This document shows, one piece after another, positions 53,174-62,430 of a stretch of 64,000 nt of DNA. The notes below the pieces were generated by a model, which had not been told where the DNA came from, ran no database searches, and saw only the letters and a program-made list of their open reading frames with translations. The translations under genes and the position numbers were made by a program. Source of the stretch: Brachybacterium tyrofermentans (GTDB lineage Bacteria; Actinomycetota; Actinomycetes; Actinomycetales; Dermabacteraceae). The stretch is taken from the NCBI RefSeq assembly GCF_014897585.1, contig NZ_JABUXW010000012.1, forward strand, positions 62,001-126,000. The letters are read 5' to 3'. The stretch's first letter is position 1. Each line of letters starts with the position of its first letter.

Positions 53174-55656
53174 GAGCGGTCCTCCTCACGGGGTTCGATG
53201 TCGGTGTCGGGGGTGATGTCAGTGTCTGTGTCGCCGGTGGTGTCGGAGTCCGGCGGGCCGGCGGGGTCCGGGCCCCCGGCCGATCCGGTGCCGGACGATC
53301 CGGTGTCGGGCGCTCCGCCGCCTGCCGCGCTGGGTGGTTCCTTGGCGCGTTCGGACCAGATCGCTGCGACCGTGCCGGTGTCGGCCGTGGACAGGCCCGA
53401 CCGGGACAGCTCGACCGGATCCTCGGGGCCATGCGCCGCCGGTGCCCGGGTCGAGGCGCCGGTGTGGCGGGCGCGGGCGACGCCCACGATCACCAGCACG
53501 CCCATGGCGATGACCACCACGAGGGTGGTCCAGTTCTCCCAGGCGGGGTTCACCGTCAGGGGCACGGTGGCCGGCTCGGTGAGGACCTGGCCGTCCTCCG
53601 AGGTGAGCACCGTGGTCAGGGTGACGGTCCCGTTGGCGACCGCGTCGACCGGGACGGTCGCATCGACCTGGCTGCGGGCAGGGACCTCCACGGCCTCGAT
53701 GTCACCGATCTGCACCAGCGGGCGGTCCGACGTCACGCGGGTGCTCACCGTGATCGGGGTGTCCAGGCCGTTGGAGATCGTGACCGGCACGCCCACGGAG
53801 TCCGAGATCAGGTTGTACCCGGAGGCGGGGACCACCTCGATCTTTCCCTGCATCTCCTCGGCGGAGGTCTCCGCGCTCCGGGCGAGCTCCTCGGAGCGTT
53901 CCGGGGACCCCCGCCAGAGCCTTGAGGTGCTGGTGAGCAGCTCGAGGCGGGGCACCGCCAATGAGGCGTCGTCCTCCATCACGGAGGCGAGCGTGTCCAG
54001 CCGCGTCCACGTGTCCGCGGCGGCGGTGAGCGTCGGGGCGTCCAACAGCTCCGGATCGGAGGCCGCCTCCAGGTGCTCCCAGCGGCCGTTCGTCCCCGGG
54101 CCGGAGGGCAGCAGGTCGTCCCCGCTGACCCGGCCCAGGGCGAACGGCGTCCCGGAGTCGTCCTGGGCGTGCGTGGTCCACGCGCGCTGCGAGGCGGCCG
54201 TGAGCAGCGAGTTCGTGGACCCGGTCTCGATCCAGGGAGCCTCGGCGAAGGCATCGAGAGCGGCCCCTGCCGCGGTGGGATCGAGCTCCGCGGCGAGATT
54301 CGGGGAGATGAGCAGATGGCGAGGAGCGGTCGTGAACTCCGAGGCGATGGTGGCGGTCTCCGCGAGCAGTCGCTGCTGGGTCTGCTCCGTGTCCGAATCC
54401 GCCGTGAGCAGGGAGAACTCGTCCGAGAGCACGGGGTCCGGTGCCAGCAGCGGCAGCTCCGAGCCGCTGCCGTCCTCGGACTCGTAGACGCCGAACGAGC
54501 TCGGCGTCACCGTTGAGGAGGCATTCTCCTGCAGAGAGGTCGACGGGATGATCGCCGCGCCCGCCCCGGCATCGACCAGCTGCTGGAGGGACGCCGCGTC
54601 GACCTCCGATCCCTCGAGCCCCATCACCCTCGCGCGGGGGTTGATCCCGGTGGCGTCCCAGGTGGTCTGCGCGCGGTCGGTGGCGACGCTGCTCATCGTG
54701 GTCGCCCCGGCTTCGCCGAGGCTCACGAGATCCGCCTGGGCATAGGGCATCGCGAGCACGGTGCGCTCCCCGACGCCCTCCACGAGCGCCGTGGCGAGCT
54801 CGGTGGACCCCGGGTCGGGGGCGTAGGTCGGCACGGGATGCTCCGCGTCCTCCTCGGCGGTGTCGGCCTCCGGGGTGGGGTCGACCAGGAGCTGCGGCGG
54901 GTCCAGCAGGGCAGGATCCAGCCACCAGTCGACGTCGTCGCGCAGGGCGAGGGCGCGGGTCGTGGCGAGATGCCCCGACTCCAGGGACTGCTGTGCCGCC
55001 TCGGGGTCGGTGATCGCGGCCGCCGGGTCGCGGGAGGCCACGGGCAGCAGGACGGACTGCGTGATCGCGGCGTCGGCGTCCGCCGGGCGCCACACCACGA
55101 AGGAGCGGATCGCCCCCAAGGGGTCCCCCTCGGCGACGGCGGTCAGGGAGATCCGCCGGGTGCCCCAGTAGTACGGAGCCTCCGAATAGCCGAGCTCCTC
55201 GGCGGAGGCCTCCACGGTGAGCGTCCTCGACTCGCCGGGAGCGAGCGGAGTCGGATCGTCGGAGGAGGCGAGGGCGGCGCCGGAGGTGTCCGCGCTGGTG
55301 TCGGCCTGCCACTCGGCGAGCATCGCCCGATCCGTGACCCGGGAGGTGCGGGTGCGCAGCTGCAGGGCGACGTCCGGCAGCGTCTTCGAGGAGTCGTTCG
55401 TCACCTCGACCTCGGCGGTGAGCGTGCCGTCGGGGTCCAGGGAGGTGGGGGTGAGGGAGACGAGATCCATGCTCACCGGGGCATCCGCCGCGGGCGGCGG
55501 CGGGGCCGACGGGGCAGCGGACTGTGCGGGGGCACCGGCGGCGTGGGCAGCGGGAGCAGGGCTCGACAGGCCGCCCACCAGCACCGATGAGGCAAGGAGC
55601 AGTGCCGTCAGCAGTGCCGCGAGCACCGGGCGCACGGGTAGCGGGGACGACGGCAT
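53170..55656 (-). CDS. DUF6049 secreted membrane-anchored protein
   Basis: 828 residues from an ATG at 55656; the frame is open far upstream, but this start gives a signal peptide (LAALLTALLLASSVLVGGLS, AHA cleavage site). A large outside part with beta-rich segments follows (VSMDLVSLTPTSLDPDGTLT, VEVTNDSSKTLPDVALQLRT), then one span near 703-725 (TLVVVIAMGVLVIVGVARAR) and an acidic Pro/Ser tail. This family is always found next to murJ in Actinobacteria and is presumed to act with it in wall synthesis; the mechanism is unknown. Divergent from pcnA, with only about 110 bp between them. Confidence 0.88.
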   Translation of the reverse strand: MPSSPLPVRPVLAALLTALLLASSVLVGGLSSPAPAAHAAGAPAQSAAPSAPPPPAADAPVSMDLVSLTPTSLDPDGTLTAEVEVTNDSSKTLPDVALQLRTRTSRVTDRAMLAEWQADTSADTSGAALASSDDPTPLAPGESRTLTVEASAEELGYSEAPYYWGTRRISLTAVAEGDPLGAIRSFVVWRPADADAAITQSVLLPVASRDPAAAITDPEAAQQSLESGHLATTRALALRDDVDWWLDPALLDPPQLLVDPTPEADTAEEDAEHPVPTYAPDPGSTELATALVEGVGERTVLAMPYAQADLVSLGEAGATTMSSVATDRAQTTWDATGINPRARVMGLEGSEVDAASLQQLVDAGAGAAIIPSTSLQENASSTVTPSSFGVYESEDGSGSELPLLAPDPVLSDEFSLLTADSDTEQTQQRLLAETATIASEFTTAPRHLLISPNLAAELDPTAAGAALDAFAEAPWIETGSTNSLLTAASQRAWTTHAQDDSGTPFALGRVSGDDLLPSGPGTNGRWEHLEAASDPELLDAPTLTAAADTWTRLDTLASVMEDDASLAVPRLELLTSTSRLWRGSPERSEELARSAETSAEEMQGKIEVVPASGYNLISDSVGVPVTISNGLDTPITVSTRVTSDRPLVQIGDIEAVEVPARSQVDATVPVDAVANGTVTLTTVLTSEDGQVLTEPATVPLTVNPAWENWTTLVVVIAMGVLVIVGVARARHTGASTRAPAAHGPEDPVELSRSGLSTADTGTVAAIWSERAKEPPSAAGGGAPDTGSSGTGSAGGPDPAGPPDSDTTGDTDTDITPDTDIEPREEDRS

Positions 55657-55764
55657 GGTGACACTGTAAGCGGCCGCTACCGTAGAGGGGTTGCGGGCGC
55701 ACGACACCCTCACATCGCGTCGTCGCCGTGCCGCCCCTCCCTCCGACCCACGACAGGACCTCCT

Positions 55765-57321
55765 GTGATCGCTCCCGCCGACCCTGCTGGCCCCGCTGAC
55801 CCCGTCGACCCGATCGGCCCTGCTGACGCTGCTGGCCCTTCCGACTCCGGCGACCCCGCTGCCGCCGCCGATCGACTCGCCACCGCCCGGACCCGGTCCG
55901 CCCGCATGTTCCGGGCGCTGCCGGAGGAGATCCACGACCTGGGCCGACGCTTCGAGGCAGCCGGCTTCGAGCTCGCCCTCGTGGGCGGGCCGGTGCGGGA
56001 CGCAGTGCTGGGACGCTCGAGCGCCGACCTCGACTTCACCACCAGCGCCCGCCCTGACGAGACCGAGGCCATCCTGCGCACGTGGACGCGCGACGGCGGG
56101 ATCTGGGACATGGGCCGCGACTTCGGCACCCTGGGCGGGGTCCGCAACGGGGTGAAGGTCGAGATCACCACCTATCGCACCGAGTCCTACGACCCCACTA
56201 GCCGCAAGCCCCAGGTCGCCTATGGCGACACCCTGGAGGGAGACCTCTCCCGTCGTGACTTCACGGTCAACGCGATGGCGGTGCGGCTTCCCTCCCTCGA
56301 GCTGGTGGATCCCTTCGACGGGCTCGCCGACCTCTCGCGGACCGTGCTGCGCACCCCCGTCGGCCCGGAGCAGTCCTTCACCGATGATCCGCTGCGCATG
56401 ATGCGCGCGGTGCGCTTCGTCTCCCAGCTCGGGTTCCGCATCGAGGACGCCACGGCCGACGCGATCGAGTCCCTCGCGGAGCGGATCACGATCGTCTCGG
56501 CCGAGCGTGTGCGCGAGGAGCTGGTGAAGCTCATGCTCGGGGCCCATCCCCGCGGCGGTCTCGAGCTGCTCGTGGAGCTGGGGCTGTCCGCCCATGTGCT
56601 GCCGGAGCTGCCGGCCCTGAGCCTGGAGATCGACGAGCATCACCACCACAAGGACGTCTACCAGCACACCCTCACCGTGCTGGATCAGGCCATCGACCTC
56701 GAGAGCCCCGCCGGCTCGGGAGGCCCGTGCGAGGCTCCTGACCTGGTGCTGCGGCTGTCCGCGCTGTTCCACGACATCGGCAAGCCGGCGACGCGGCGCT
56801 ACGAGCCCGGCGGAGCGGTCACCTTCCGCTTCCACGAGACCGTGGGCGCGAAGATGACCGCGAAGCGGATGAAGGCGATGACCTTCGACAAGGACACCAC
56901 CAAGAAGGTGGCACGCCTGGTCGAGCTGCACCTGCGGTTCCACGGCTACGCCGAGGCGCCGTGGAGCGATTCGGCCGTGCGCCGCTATGTCACGGACGCC
57001 GGGGAGCTCCTGCAGCACCTGCACCGGCTGACCCGCGCGGACGTCACCACCCGCAACCGCCGCAAGGCACGAGGGCTGGCGCGCGCCTATGACGAGCTCG
57101 AGGCGCGCATCGATCATCTGGCCGAGCAGGAGGAGATCGGGCGGATCCGCCCTGACCTCGACGGGAACCGGATCATGGAGATCCTCGGGATCGGTCCCGG
57201 CCGTGAGGTGGGCGACGCCTACAAGCACCTGCTCGAGCTGCGCATGGAGCACGGCCCGCTCGGCGAGGACCGTGCCAGCGAGGAGCTGAAGGCCTGGTGG
57301 GAGGCCCGCGACCAGGGCTGA
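55765..57321 (+). CDS. pcnA: CCA-adding tRNA nucleotidyltransferase with HD domain
   Basis: 518 residues from a GTG at 55765. The nucleotidyltransferase motifs are LVGGPVRDAVLGRSSADLDF (about 72-91), with the metal Asp pair, then RRDFTVNAMAV and DDPLRMMRAVRFVSQLGF. The C-terminal HD domain is LFHDIGKPATR (about 333). It repairs and builds the CCA end of tRNAs. The N-terminus carries a low-complexity repeat (PADPAGPADPVDPIGPADAA) before the family starts near residue 48, so an internal start is possible. Divergent from DUF6049. Confidence 0.95.
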   Translation: MIAPADPAGPADPVDPIGPADAAGPSDSGDPAAAADRLATARTRSARMFRALPEEIHDLGRRFEAAGFELALVGGPVRDAVLGRSSADLDFTTSARPDETEAILRTWTRDGGIWDMGRDFGTLGGVRNGVKVEITTYRTESYDPTSRKPQVAYGDTLEGDLSRRDFTVNAMAVRLPSLELVDPFDGLADLSRTVLRTPVGPEQSFTDDPLRMMRAVRFVSQLGFRIEDATADAIESLAERITIVSAERVREELVKLMLGAHPRGGLELLVELGLSAHVLPELPALSLEIDEHHHHKDVYQHTLTVLDQAIDLESPAGSGGPCEAPDLVLRLSALFHDIGKPATRRYEPGGAVTFRFHETVGAKMTAKRMKAMTFDKDTTKKVARLVELHLRFHGYAEAPWSDSAVRRYVTDAGELLQHLHRLTRADVTTRNRRKARGLARAYDELEARIDHLAEQEEIGRIRPDLDGNRIMEILGIGPGREVGDAYKHLLELRMEHGPLGEDRASEELKAWWEARDQG

Positions 57322-57502
57322 GGCCTGACCGCCAGGTCGATCCGGCCTGGTCGCGGTGTGAGCGAGGCCGCATGAGACGTGCACACCCTGTGTGTTTCTC
57401 GGCGGAGACGTTCCGTCGGGCCGGGAGGCGTGTCCATACTGGGATGCCGTGCGCCCTCCGGCGCATGGACCAGTTCGTCCCCTCGAAGGACCAGGAGCAG
57501 TC

Positions 57503-60103
57503 ATGAGCGATTCTCGACGCTCGTCCCGCGGCTCGTCGGACCGATCGAACCGATCGAAGAAGCCGACGGGCGGTGGCGCACGCCGCGCAGCAGGAGTGCG
57601 CCGCGCGCCCTCGTCCTCCGGGAAGCCGGCGGAGCCCAAGGGCACCAGCCGCACCGGTCGCCGTGCAGGGGCCTCCTCCGAGGGATCGTCGGCCGCGAAG
57701 CGCTCGACGGCCGCTGGCGGCGCGGCGTCGACGGCAGGGAGACCCGCCAGCTCGAAGCCCGCCGCGGCGACGAGCGGCGGCACCGCGTCCTCACGGGGAG
57801 CGAGCCGCACCTCGGTCAACGCCCGTCACGCCGGCACGGCGGCGACGGCCGGCGCGGCCGCAGCCTCGGCCGGCAAGGGGCGGAAGAAGAAGGTCGCCGC
57901 GACGAACTTCCTGAACTACCCGCGGGCGGGCCGGAAGAACCCCTGGCGCTGGTTCCCCTCGCTGCGCCTGATCGTGGGCGCGATGGCGCTCATGGTCCTC
58001 GCCGGGCTCGGCTTCGCCGTCTGGCTCTACAACGACACCTCCGTTCCCGAACCCTCCGACTTCGCCCTCGCCCAGACCAGCCGGGTCTACTACGCCGACG
58101 GCGAGACCGAGATGGGCACGTTCAGCGAGATCAACCGCACCGAGCTCGACGCCGACGAGATCCCGCAGAACGTCAAGGATGCTGTCGTCGCGAGCGAGGA
58201 CGACACCTTCTACGAGAACCGTGGCGTCTCCCCGCGCGGCATCGTGCGGGCCCTGGTCAACAACCTCCAGGGCGGTGCACGCCAGGGCGGCTCCACGATC
58301 ACCATGCAGTACGTGGAGCGGTACTACACGGGCAGCGAGACGTCCTACGTGGGCAAGGCCAAGGAAGCGATCATGGCCCTGAAGATCGACCAGGAGCTGG
58401 ACAAGGACGAGATCCTGTCGCGCTACCTGAACACGATCTACTTCGGCCGCGGCGCCTACGGCGTGCAGGAGGCCTCGCAGGCCTACTTCGGCAAGGACGC
58501 CGCGGACATGACGGACGCGGAGGCCGCGCTGCTCGTGGCGGTCATCCCCGGCCCCTCCTCCTATGACCCTGCCGTGAACAAGGAGAAGTCCGTCGAGCTG
58601 TGGGATCGCGTGATCTCTCGCGAGGTCAACGTCGGGGAGATGTCCCCGGAGGACGCCGAGGTGCTCGAGTTCCCCGACACCGTCGAGCCCAAGAGCGAGA
58701 ACACCCTGGCCGGGGACAAGGGCTACCTGCTCGACCAGGTGCGCACCGAGCTCGTCGCCGAAGGGTTCACCGAGGACGAGATCAACACCGGCGGCTTCAC
58801 GATCGTCTCCACGATCGACCCCGGGATCCAGAACAACACCGTCGAGGCCGTCAAGAACCTCCCCGAGGACCGGCCGGAGCAGAATCGCGTCGGCACGGTC
58901 ACGATGGATCCCTCCACGGGGGCGATCCGAGGCATGTACGGCGGCGAGGACTTCGTGACGCAGCCGCGCAACGACGCCACCCAGTCGCGCATGCAGGCCG
59001 GCTCGATCTTCAAGACCTTCACCCTGATCGCGGCGCTCGAGGACGGCTACCCGCTGGACTCCCAGTGGGACGGCAACTCGCCGAAGACCTTCCCGGGCTG
59101 GACGGTCAACAACTTCGGGGACTCCGACTACGGCCGGGTGAGCCTGAGGAAGGCCACCGCCAGCTCGATCAACACGGCGTACGCCGAGGCGAACCTCGAG
59201 GTCGGTCCCCAGCGCACGATGGACACCGCGATCGCCCTGGGCCTTCCGGAGAAGACCCCCGGGCTCTCGGCCGACGCCTCGAACGTGCTCGGCTCGGCGT
59301 CCCCGACGGTCACGGAGATGGGCGAGGTCTACGCGACCATCGCCGCGGGCGGCATGCACCGGGACTCCTACATCGTGCAGGACGTGACCCGGCCCGACGG
59401 CTCCTCGCGCTATGAGCACCAGTCCGAGGAGAAGCGGGTGATGGACGAGGACGTCGCCACCAATGCGACGGTCGCGCTCCAGGGCCCGCCCACCACCGGC
59501 TCCGCCCGCGACCTGCAGGGCGTCATGGACGGCCGCGAGGTCGCAGGCAAGACGGGCACCTCGGAGAAGTTCCGCTCGGCCTGGTTCGTGGGCTTCACCC
59601 CGCAGCTGGTCACCGCGGTGGGCATGTTCCAGCCGTCCGAGGACGGCACCACGGAGGAGCAGCTGACCCCCTTCGGCGGCGAACGGAACATCACCGGCGG
59701 CACCTTCCCGACGGCGATCTGGGGCGACATCATGTCGCAGTCCCTGGAAGGTCAGGAGATGCTCGAGTTCCCCGGTGAGGTCACCCTGGACAACGAGACC
59801 CGCGAGCGCAACACTCCGCCGCCGACGCAGGCCCCGCCGCCCACGCAGGCGCCGGAGCCGACCGAGGAGCCGACGACGGAGGAGCCCACGGAGGAGCCGA
59901 CGACGGAGGAGCCGACCGAGGAGCCGACGACCGAGGAGCCGACGGAGGAGCCCTCGGAGGAGCCCTCCGACGAGCCCTCTGAGGAGCCCTCCGACGAGCC
60001 GTCCGACAAGCCGTCGGACAAGCCCTCCGACGCGGCGAAGGACAAGCCGAGCAAGAAACCGGAGAAGGACACCCCGGAGTCGAGTGACGGGGGCGGGGAC
60101 TGA
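57503..60103 (+). CDS. Class A penicillin-binding protein (bifunctional transglycosylase/transpeptidase)
   Basis: 866 residues from an ATG at 57503 with CAGGAG upstream. A long Ser/Ala/Gly/Arg cytoplasmic arm (about 150 residues) precedes one span (IVGAMALMVLAGLGFAVWLY). The GT51 domain has VVASEDDTFYENRGV and QGGSTITMQYVERYY. The transpeptidase domain has the SxxK serine (AGSIFKTF, Ser501), SSINTAYAE and KTGTSEKF (about 683). The end is a repetitive acidic tail of EEPTTEEPTEEP and PSDEPSEEP units. It polymerises and cross-links peptidoglycan outside the membrane. Located after pcnA, before the iron transporter. Confidence 0.95.
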   Translation: MSDSRRSSRGSSDRSNRSKKPTGGGARRAAGVRRAPSSSGKPAEPKGTSRTGRRAGASSEGSSAAKRSTAAGGAASTAGRPASSKPAAATSGGTASSRGASRTSVNARHAGTAATAGAAAASAGKGRKKKVAATNFLNYPRAGRKNPWRWFPSLRLIVGAMALMVLAGLGFAVWLYNDTSVPEPSDFALAQTSRVYYADGETEMGTFSEINRTELDADEIPQNVKDAVVASEDDTFYENRGVSPRGIVRALVNNLQGGARQGGSTITMQYVERYYTGSETSYVGKAKEAIMALKIDQELDKDEILSRYLNTIYFGRGAYGVQEASQAYFGKDAADMTDAEAALLVAVIPGPSSYDPAVNKEKSVELWDRVISREVNVGEMSPEDAEVLEFPDTVEPKSENTLAGDKGYLLDQVRTELVAEGFTEDEINTGGFTIVSTIDPGIQNNTVEAVKNLPEDRPEQNRVGTVTMDPSTGAIRGMYGGEDFVTQPRNDATQSRMQAGSIFKTFTLIAALEDGYPLDSQWDGNSPKTFPGWTVNNFGDSDYGRVSLRKATASSINTAYAEANLEVGPQRTMDTAIALGLPEKTPGLSADASNVLGSASPTVTEMGEVYATIAAGGMHRDSYIVQDVTRPDGSSRYEHQSEEKRVMDEDVATNATVALQGPPTTGSARDLQGVMDGREVAGKTGTSEKFRSAWFVGFTPQLVTAVGMFQPSEDGTTEEQLTPFGGERNITGGTFPTAIWGDIMSQSLEGQEMLEFPGEVTLDNETRERNTPPPTQAPPPTQAPEPTEEPTTEEPTEEPTTEEPTEEPTTEEPTEEPSEEPSDEPSEEPSDEPSDKPSDKPSDAAKDKPSKKPEKDTPESSDGGGD

Positions 60104-60182
60104 CCGAGGGCTGCGAGCGCGGCCCGAGGGTGAGCCGGATCACCGATCTGTTCTCCCCGGCCCCCTGTGAGGACGAATTACG

Positions 60183-60201
60183 TGAGGCTAGGCTTACCTA
60201 A
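60183..60201 (+). promoter_or_regulatory. IdeR/DtxR-type iron box
   Basis: TGAGGCTAGGCTTACCTAA matches the 19-bp DtxR/IdeR consensus (TTAGGTTAGGCTAACCTAA) except at two positions and one allowed W swap. It lies 48 bp before the siderophore-binding protein gene and should repress it when iron is plentiful. Confidence 0.85.
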
Positions 60202-60248
60202 GTAAGGCCGGGGATTCCCGGCCGGCCCCACGTCGTCGCAGGAGTCCC

Positions 60249-61328
60249 ATGAGCCCCGCCGCCAGCCGCCCGACCCGCCGTACCTGGATGGCCGGAGCGC
60301 TCGCCGCGCCCTTCGTCCTCGCCGCCTGCAGCGCCGGCGGCGAGGAGGGGAACAACGGCTCGGGCACGAACTCGGGCTCGGGGGCGGATGCCGCCGGCGG
60401 GGCCGCGGGCGACTTCTCCCCCGTGACCCTCGACCACGCCCTGGGCACGGCGGAGATCACCGCGAAGCCAGAGCGCGTCGTGACCCTCGGACAGGGGTCC
60501 GCGGAGACTGCCATCGCGCTCGGGCTGATCCCCGTCGGCATCGAGGAGTACCCCTGGGGGGCCGACCCCGAGACCGGGTACCTGCCATGGATCCACGACG
60601 CCGTCGCAGAGGCTGGCGGTGAGCTTCCTGAGCAGTTCACGGGAGGCTCGGAGCTCGATGTGGAGGCGGTCCTCGCGCTCGAGCCCGACGTGATCCTGGC
60701 CCCCTGGTCCGGCCTCACCCAGGAGCAGTTCGACGTGCTCACGGACATCGCCCCCACGGTCGCCTATGCGGAGCAGCCCTGGGTGATCACCTGGGAGGAG
60801 CAGATCGCCACGATCGGCAGGGTGCTGGGCGAGGACGAGGCGGCGGCCGGTCTGATCGAGGAGATCCAGAGGACCTTCGAGGAGGCCGCGCAGCCCGGCT
60901 ACGCCGACGTCAGCTTCTCCTTCATCTACAACTCGGGTCCCGGCACGCTGGGCGTCTTCTACCAGGACGAGCAGCGGGTGGCGATGGTCAGCGCCCTGGG
61001 ACTGCGCGTCGACCCCGTCAACCAGGAGCTCGGCGAGTGGGATGTCCCCGGCACGGATTCCGCCATGATCGGACTGGAGAACGCGGACAAACTGGCGGAC
61101 TCCGATCTGATCTTCACGTTCTACTCCGACGAGGCGAACCGCGCCGAGATCGAGACGCAGGACCTCTACGCCTCCATCCCGGCAATCTCGCACGGCGCGA
61201 TCGTGGCCCCCACGGATCAGTCGTTCGTGACGGGGTCCTCGATCATCACCCCGCTCACCGTCCCCTGGGCGCTGGAGCGGTACGTCCCGATGATCGACGA
61301 GGCCATCGCGCAGGTCCCTGCCTCCTGA
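60249..61328 (+). CDS. Iron-siderophore ABC transporter substrate-binding lipoprotein
   Basis: 359 residues. The signal has twin Arg (RPTRRTWMAGALAAPFVLAA) and a lipobox ending at Cys27 (LAAC). The mature part has the FepB/FhuD pattern VTLDHALGTAEITAKPERVV, VEAVLALEPDVILAPWSG and a long linking helix, closing with FVTGSSIITPLTVPWALERY. It binds ferric siderophores outside the cell and hands them to the permease below. An iron box lies upstream. It starts an operon with two permeases and an ATPase with 1-bp or overlapping junctions. Confidence 0.93.
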   Translation: MSPAASRPTRRTWMAGALAAPFVLAACSAGGEEGNNGSGTNSGSGADAAGGAAGDFSPVTLDHALGTAEITAKPERVVTLGQGSAETAIALGLIPVGIEEYPWGADPETGYLPWIHDAVAEAGGELPEQFTGGSELDVEAVLALEPDVILAPWSGLTQEQFDVLTDIAPTVAYAEQPWVITWEEQIATIGRVLGEDEAAAGLIEEIQRTFEEAAQPGYADVSFSFIYNSGPGTLGVFYQDEQRVAMVSALGLRVDPVNQELGEWDVPGTDSAMIGLENADKLADSDLIFTFYSDEANRAEIETQDLYASIPAISHGAIVAPTDQSFVTGSSIITPLTVPWALERYVPMIDEAIAQVPAS

Positions 61329-61329
61329 G

Positions 61330-62430
61330 ATGACCGGGACCTCCACGATGCCCCGCGGCTCGGCCGAACGTGCGTCGGCAGATCCTGTGCCCGCCGACCC
61401 TGCGCCGGCCGACCCCGTCCGCACGCCCGGGCGGGACGACGGCCGCCGGCTCCCGCGGTGGACCGCGCTGGTCCTGGCCGCCGGGCTCCTCGTCGTGGCG
61501 TGCCTGGCGAGCCTCTTCCTGGGGTCGCGGGAGACGGATCTGGCGGGCGTGTGGTCGGTGCTGCGGGGCGACGGCGAAGAGCATCTGCGGCAGGTGGTCG
61601 CCGCCCGCGGGGCGCGCACCGTGCTCGGTGCTGCGGTCGGGGCGGCGCTCGCCGCCTCGGGGCTGATCATCCAGGGCGTCACCCGCAACCCCCTCGGGGA
61701 GCCTGGCCTGCTGGGAGTGACCTCCGGGGCCTCGGCCGCCGTGGTCACCGCCACCGCCTTCCTCGGCTTCTCCGGCGGAGCGGGGACCGTGTGGGTCGCG
61801 CTGCCCGGTGCGTTCCTCGCGGTCGTGGTGGTCTACCTGCTGGGACGCCCGGCCGGAACCCATTCGGTGGTGCCGCTGATCCTGGCCGGCGCCGTGATCT
61901 CCGCGGTGCTCCACGCCTATATCCAGGCCATGATCCTCACCCGTCCGGACGTCTTCGAGTCGTACCGGCACTGGGTGGTCGGATCCCTGGCCGGCGCCTC
62001 CTACGACGCCCTCGCAGCGGTGGGCCCCGCCCTGCTGCTCGGGCTGCTGCTCGCGGCTCTGGTCGCCCCGGGCCTGAACACCCTGGCCCTCGGGGACGAC
62101 GTCGCGACCGCGCTCGGCACCCGGGTGGGCCTGCTGCGCGTCGGCTCGATCCTCGCGGCGACCCTGCTCGCCGCCGCCGCGACCGCCGCCGTCGGCCCGA
62201 TCGCCTTCATCGGGCTCGCGGTGCCCCATCTCGTGCGCGCCCTGGTGGGCACGGACCACCGGTGGCAGCTGCCCACCTGCCTCCTGCTCGGGGCCGCCCT
62301 GCTGCTGGGATCCGACGTGGTGGCCCGGGTGATCGTGCGCCCCCAGGAGCTCATGGTCGGGGTGATCACCGCCTTCCTCGGGGCGCCGTTCCTGCTGTGG
62401 GCCGTGCGCCGCGGCATGGTGACCACCTGA
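61330..62430 (+). CDS. FecCD-type iron-siderophore permease, first subunit
   Basis: 366 residues with about ten membrane segments and the FecCD motifs VAARGARTVLGAAVGAALAA, GLIIQGVTRNPLGEPGLLGV, and GPIAFIGLAVPHLVRALVGT. With its partner it forms the channel for ferric-siderophore import. The ATG at 61330 lies one base after the upstream stop; an ATG at 61348 is a possible alternative. A Pro/Ala-rich stretch of 40 residues precedes the first span. Its stop overlaps the next start (TGATG). Confidence 0.94.
   Translation: MTGTSTMPRGSAERASADPVPADPAPADPVRTPGRDDGRRLPRWTALVLAAGLLVVACLASLFLGSRETDLAGVWSVLRGDGEEHLRQVVAARGARTVLGAAVGAALAASGLIIQGVTRNPLGEPGLLGVTSGASAAVVTATAFLGFSGGAGTVWVALPGAFLAVVVVYLLGRPAGTHSVVPLILAGAVISAVLHAYIQAMILTRPDVFESYRHWVVGSLAGASYDALAAVGPALLLGLLLAALVAPGLNTLALGDDVATALGTRVGLLRVGSILAATLLAAAATAAVGPIAFIGLAVPHLVRALVGTDHRWQLPTCLLLGAALLLGSDVVARVIVRPQELMVGVITAFLGAPFLLWAVRRGMVTT

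Noticed and set aside
55657-57819. Upstream extension of the DUF6049 frame across pcnA
   Set aside because: The extension is antisense to pcnA; the ATG at 55656 gives a proper signal peptide.
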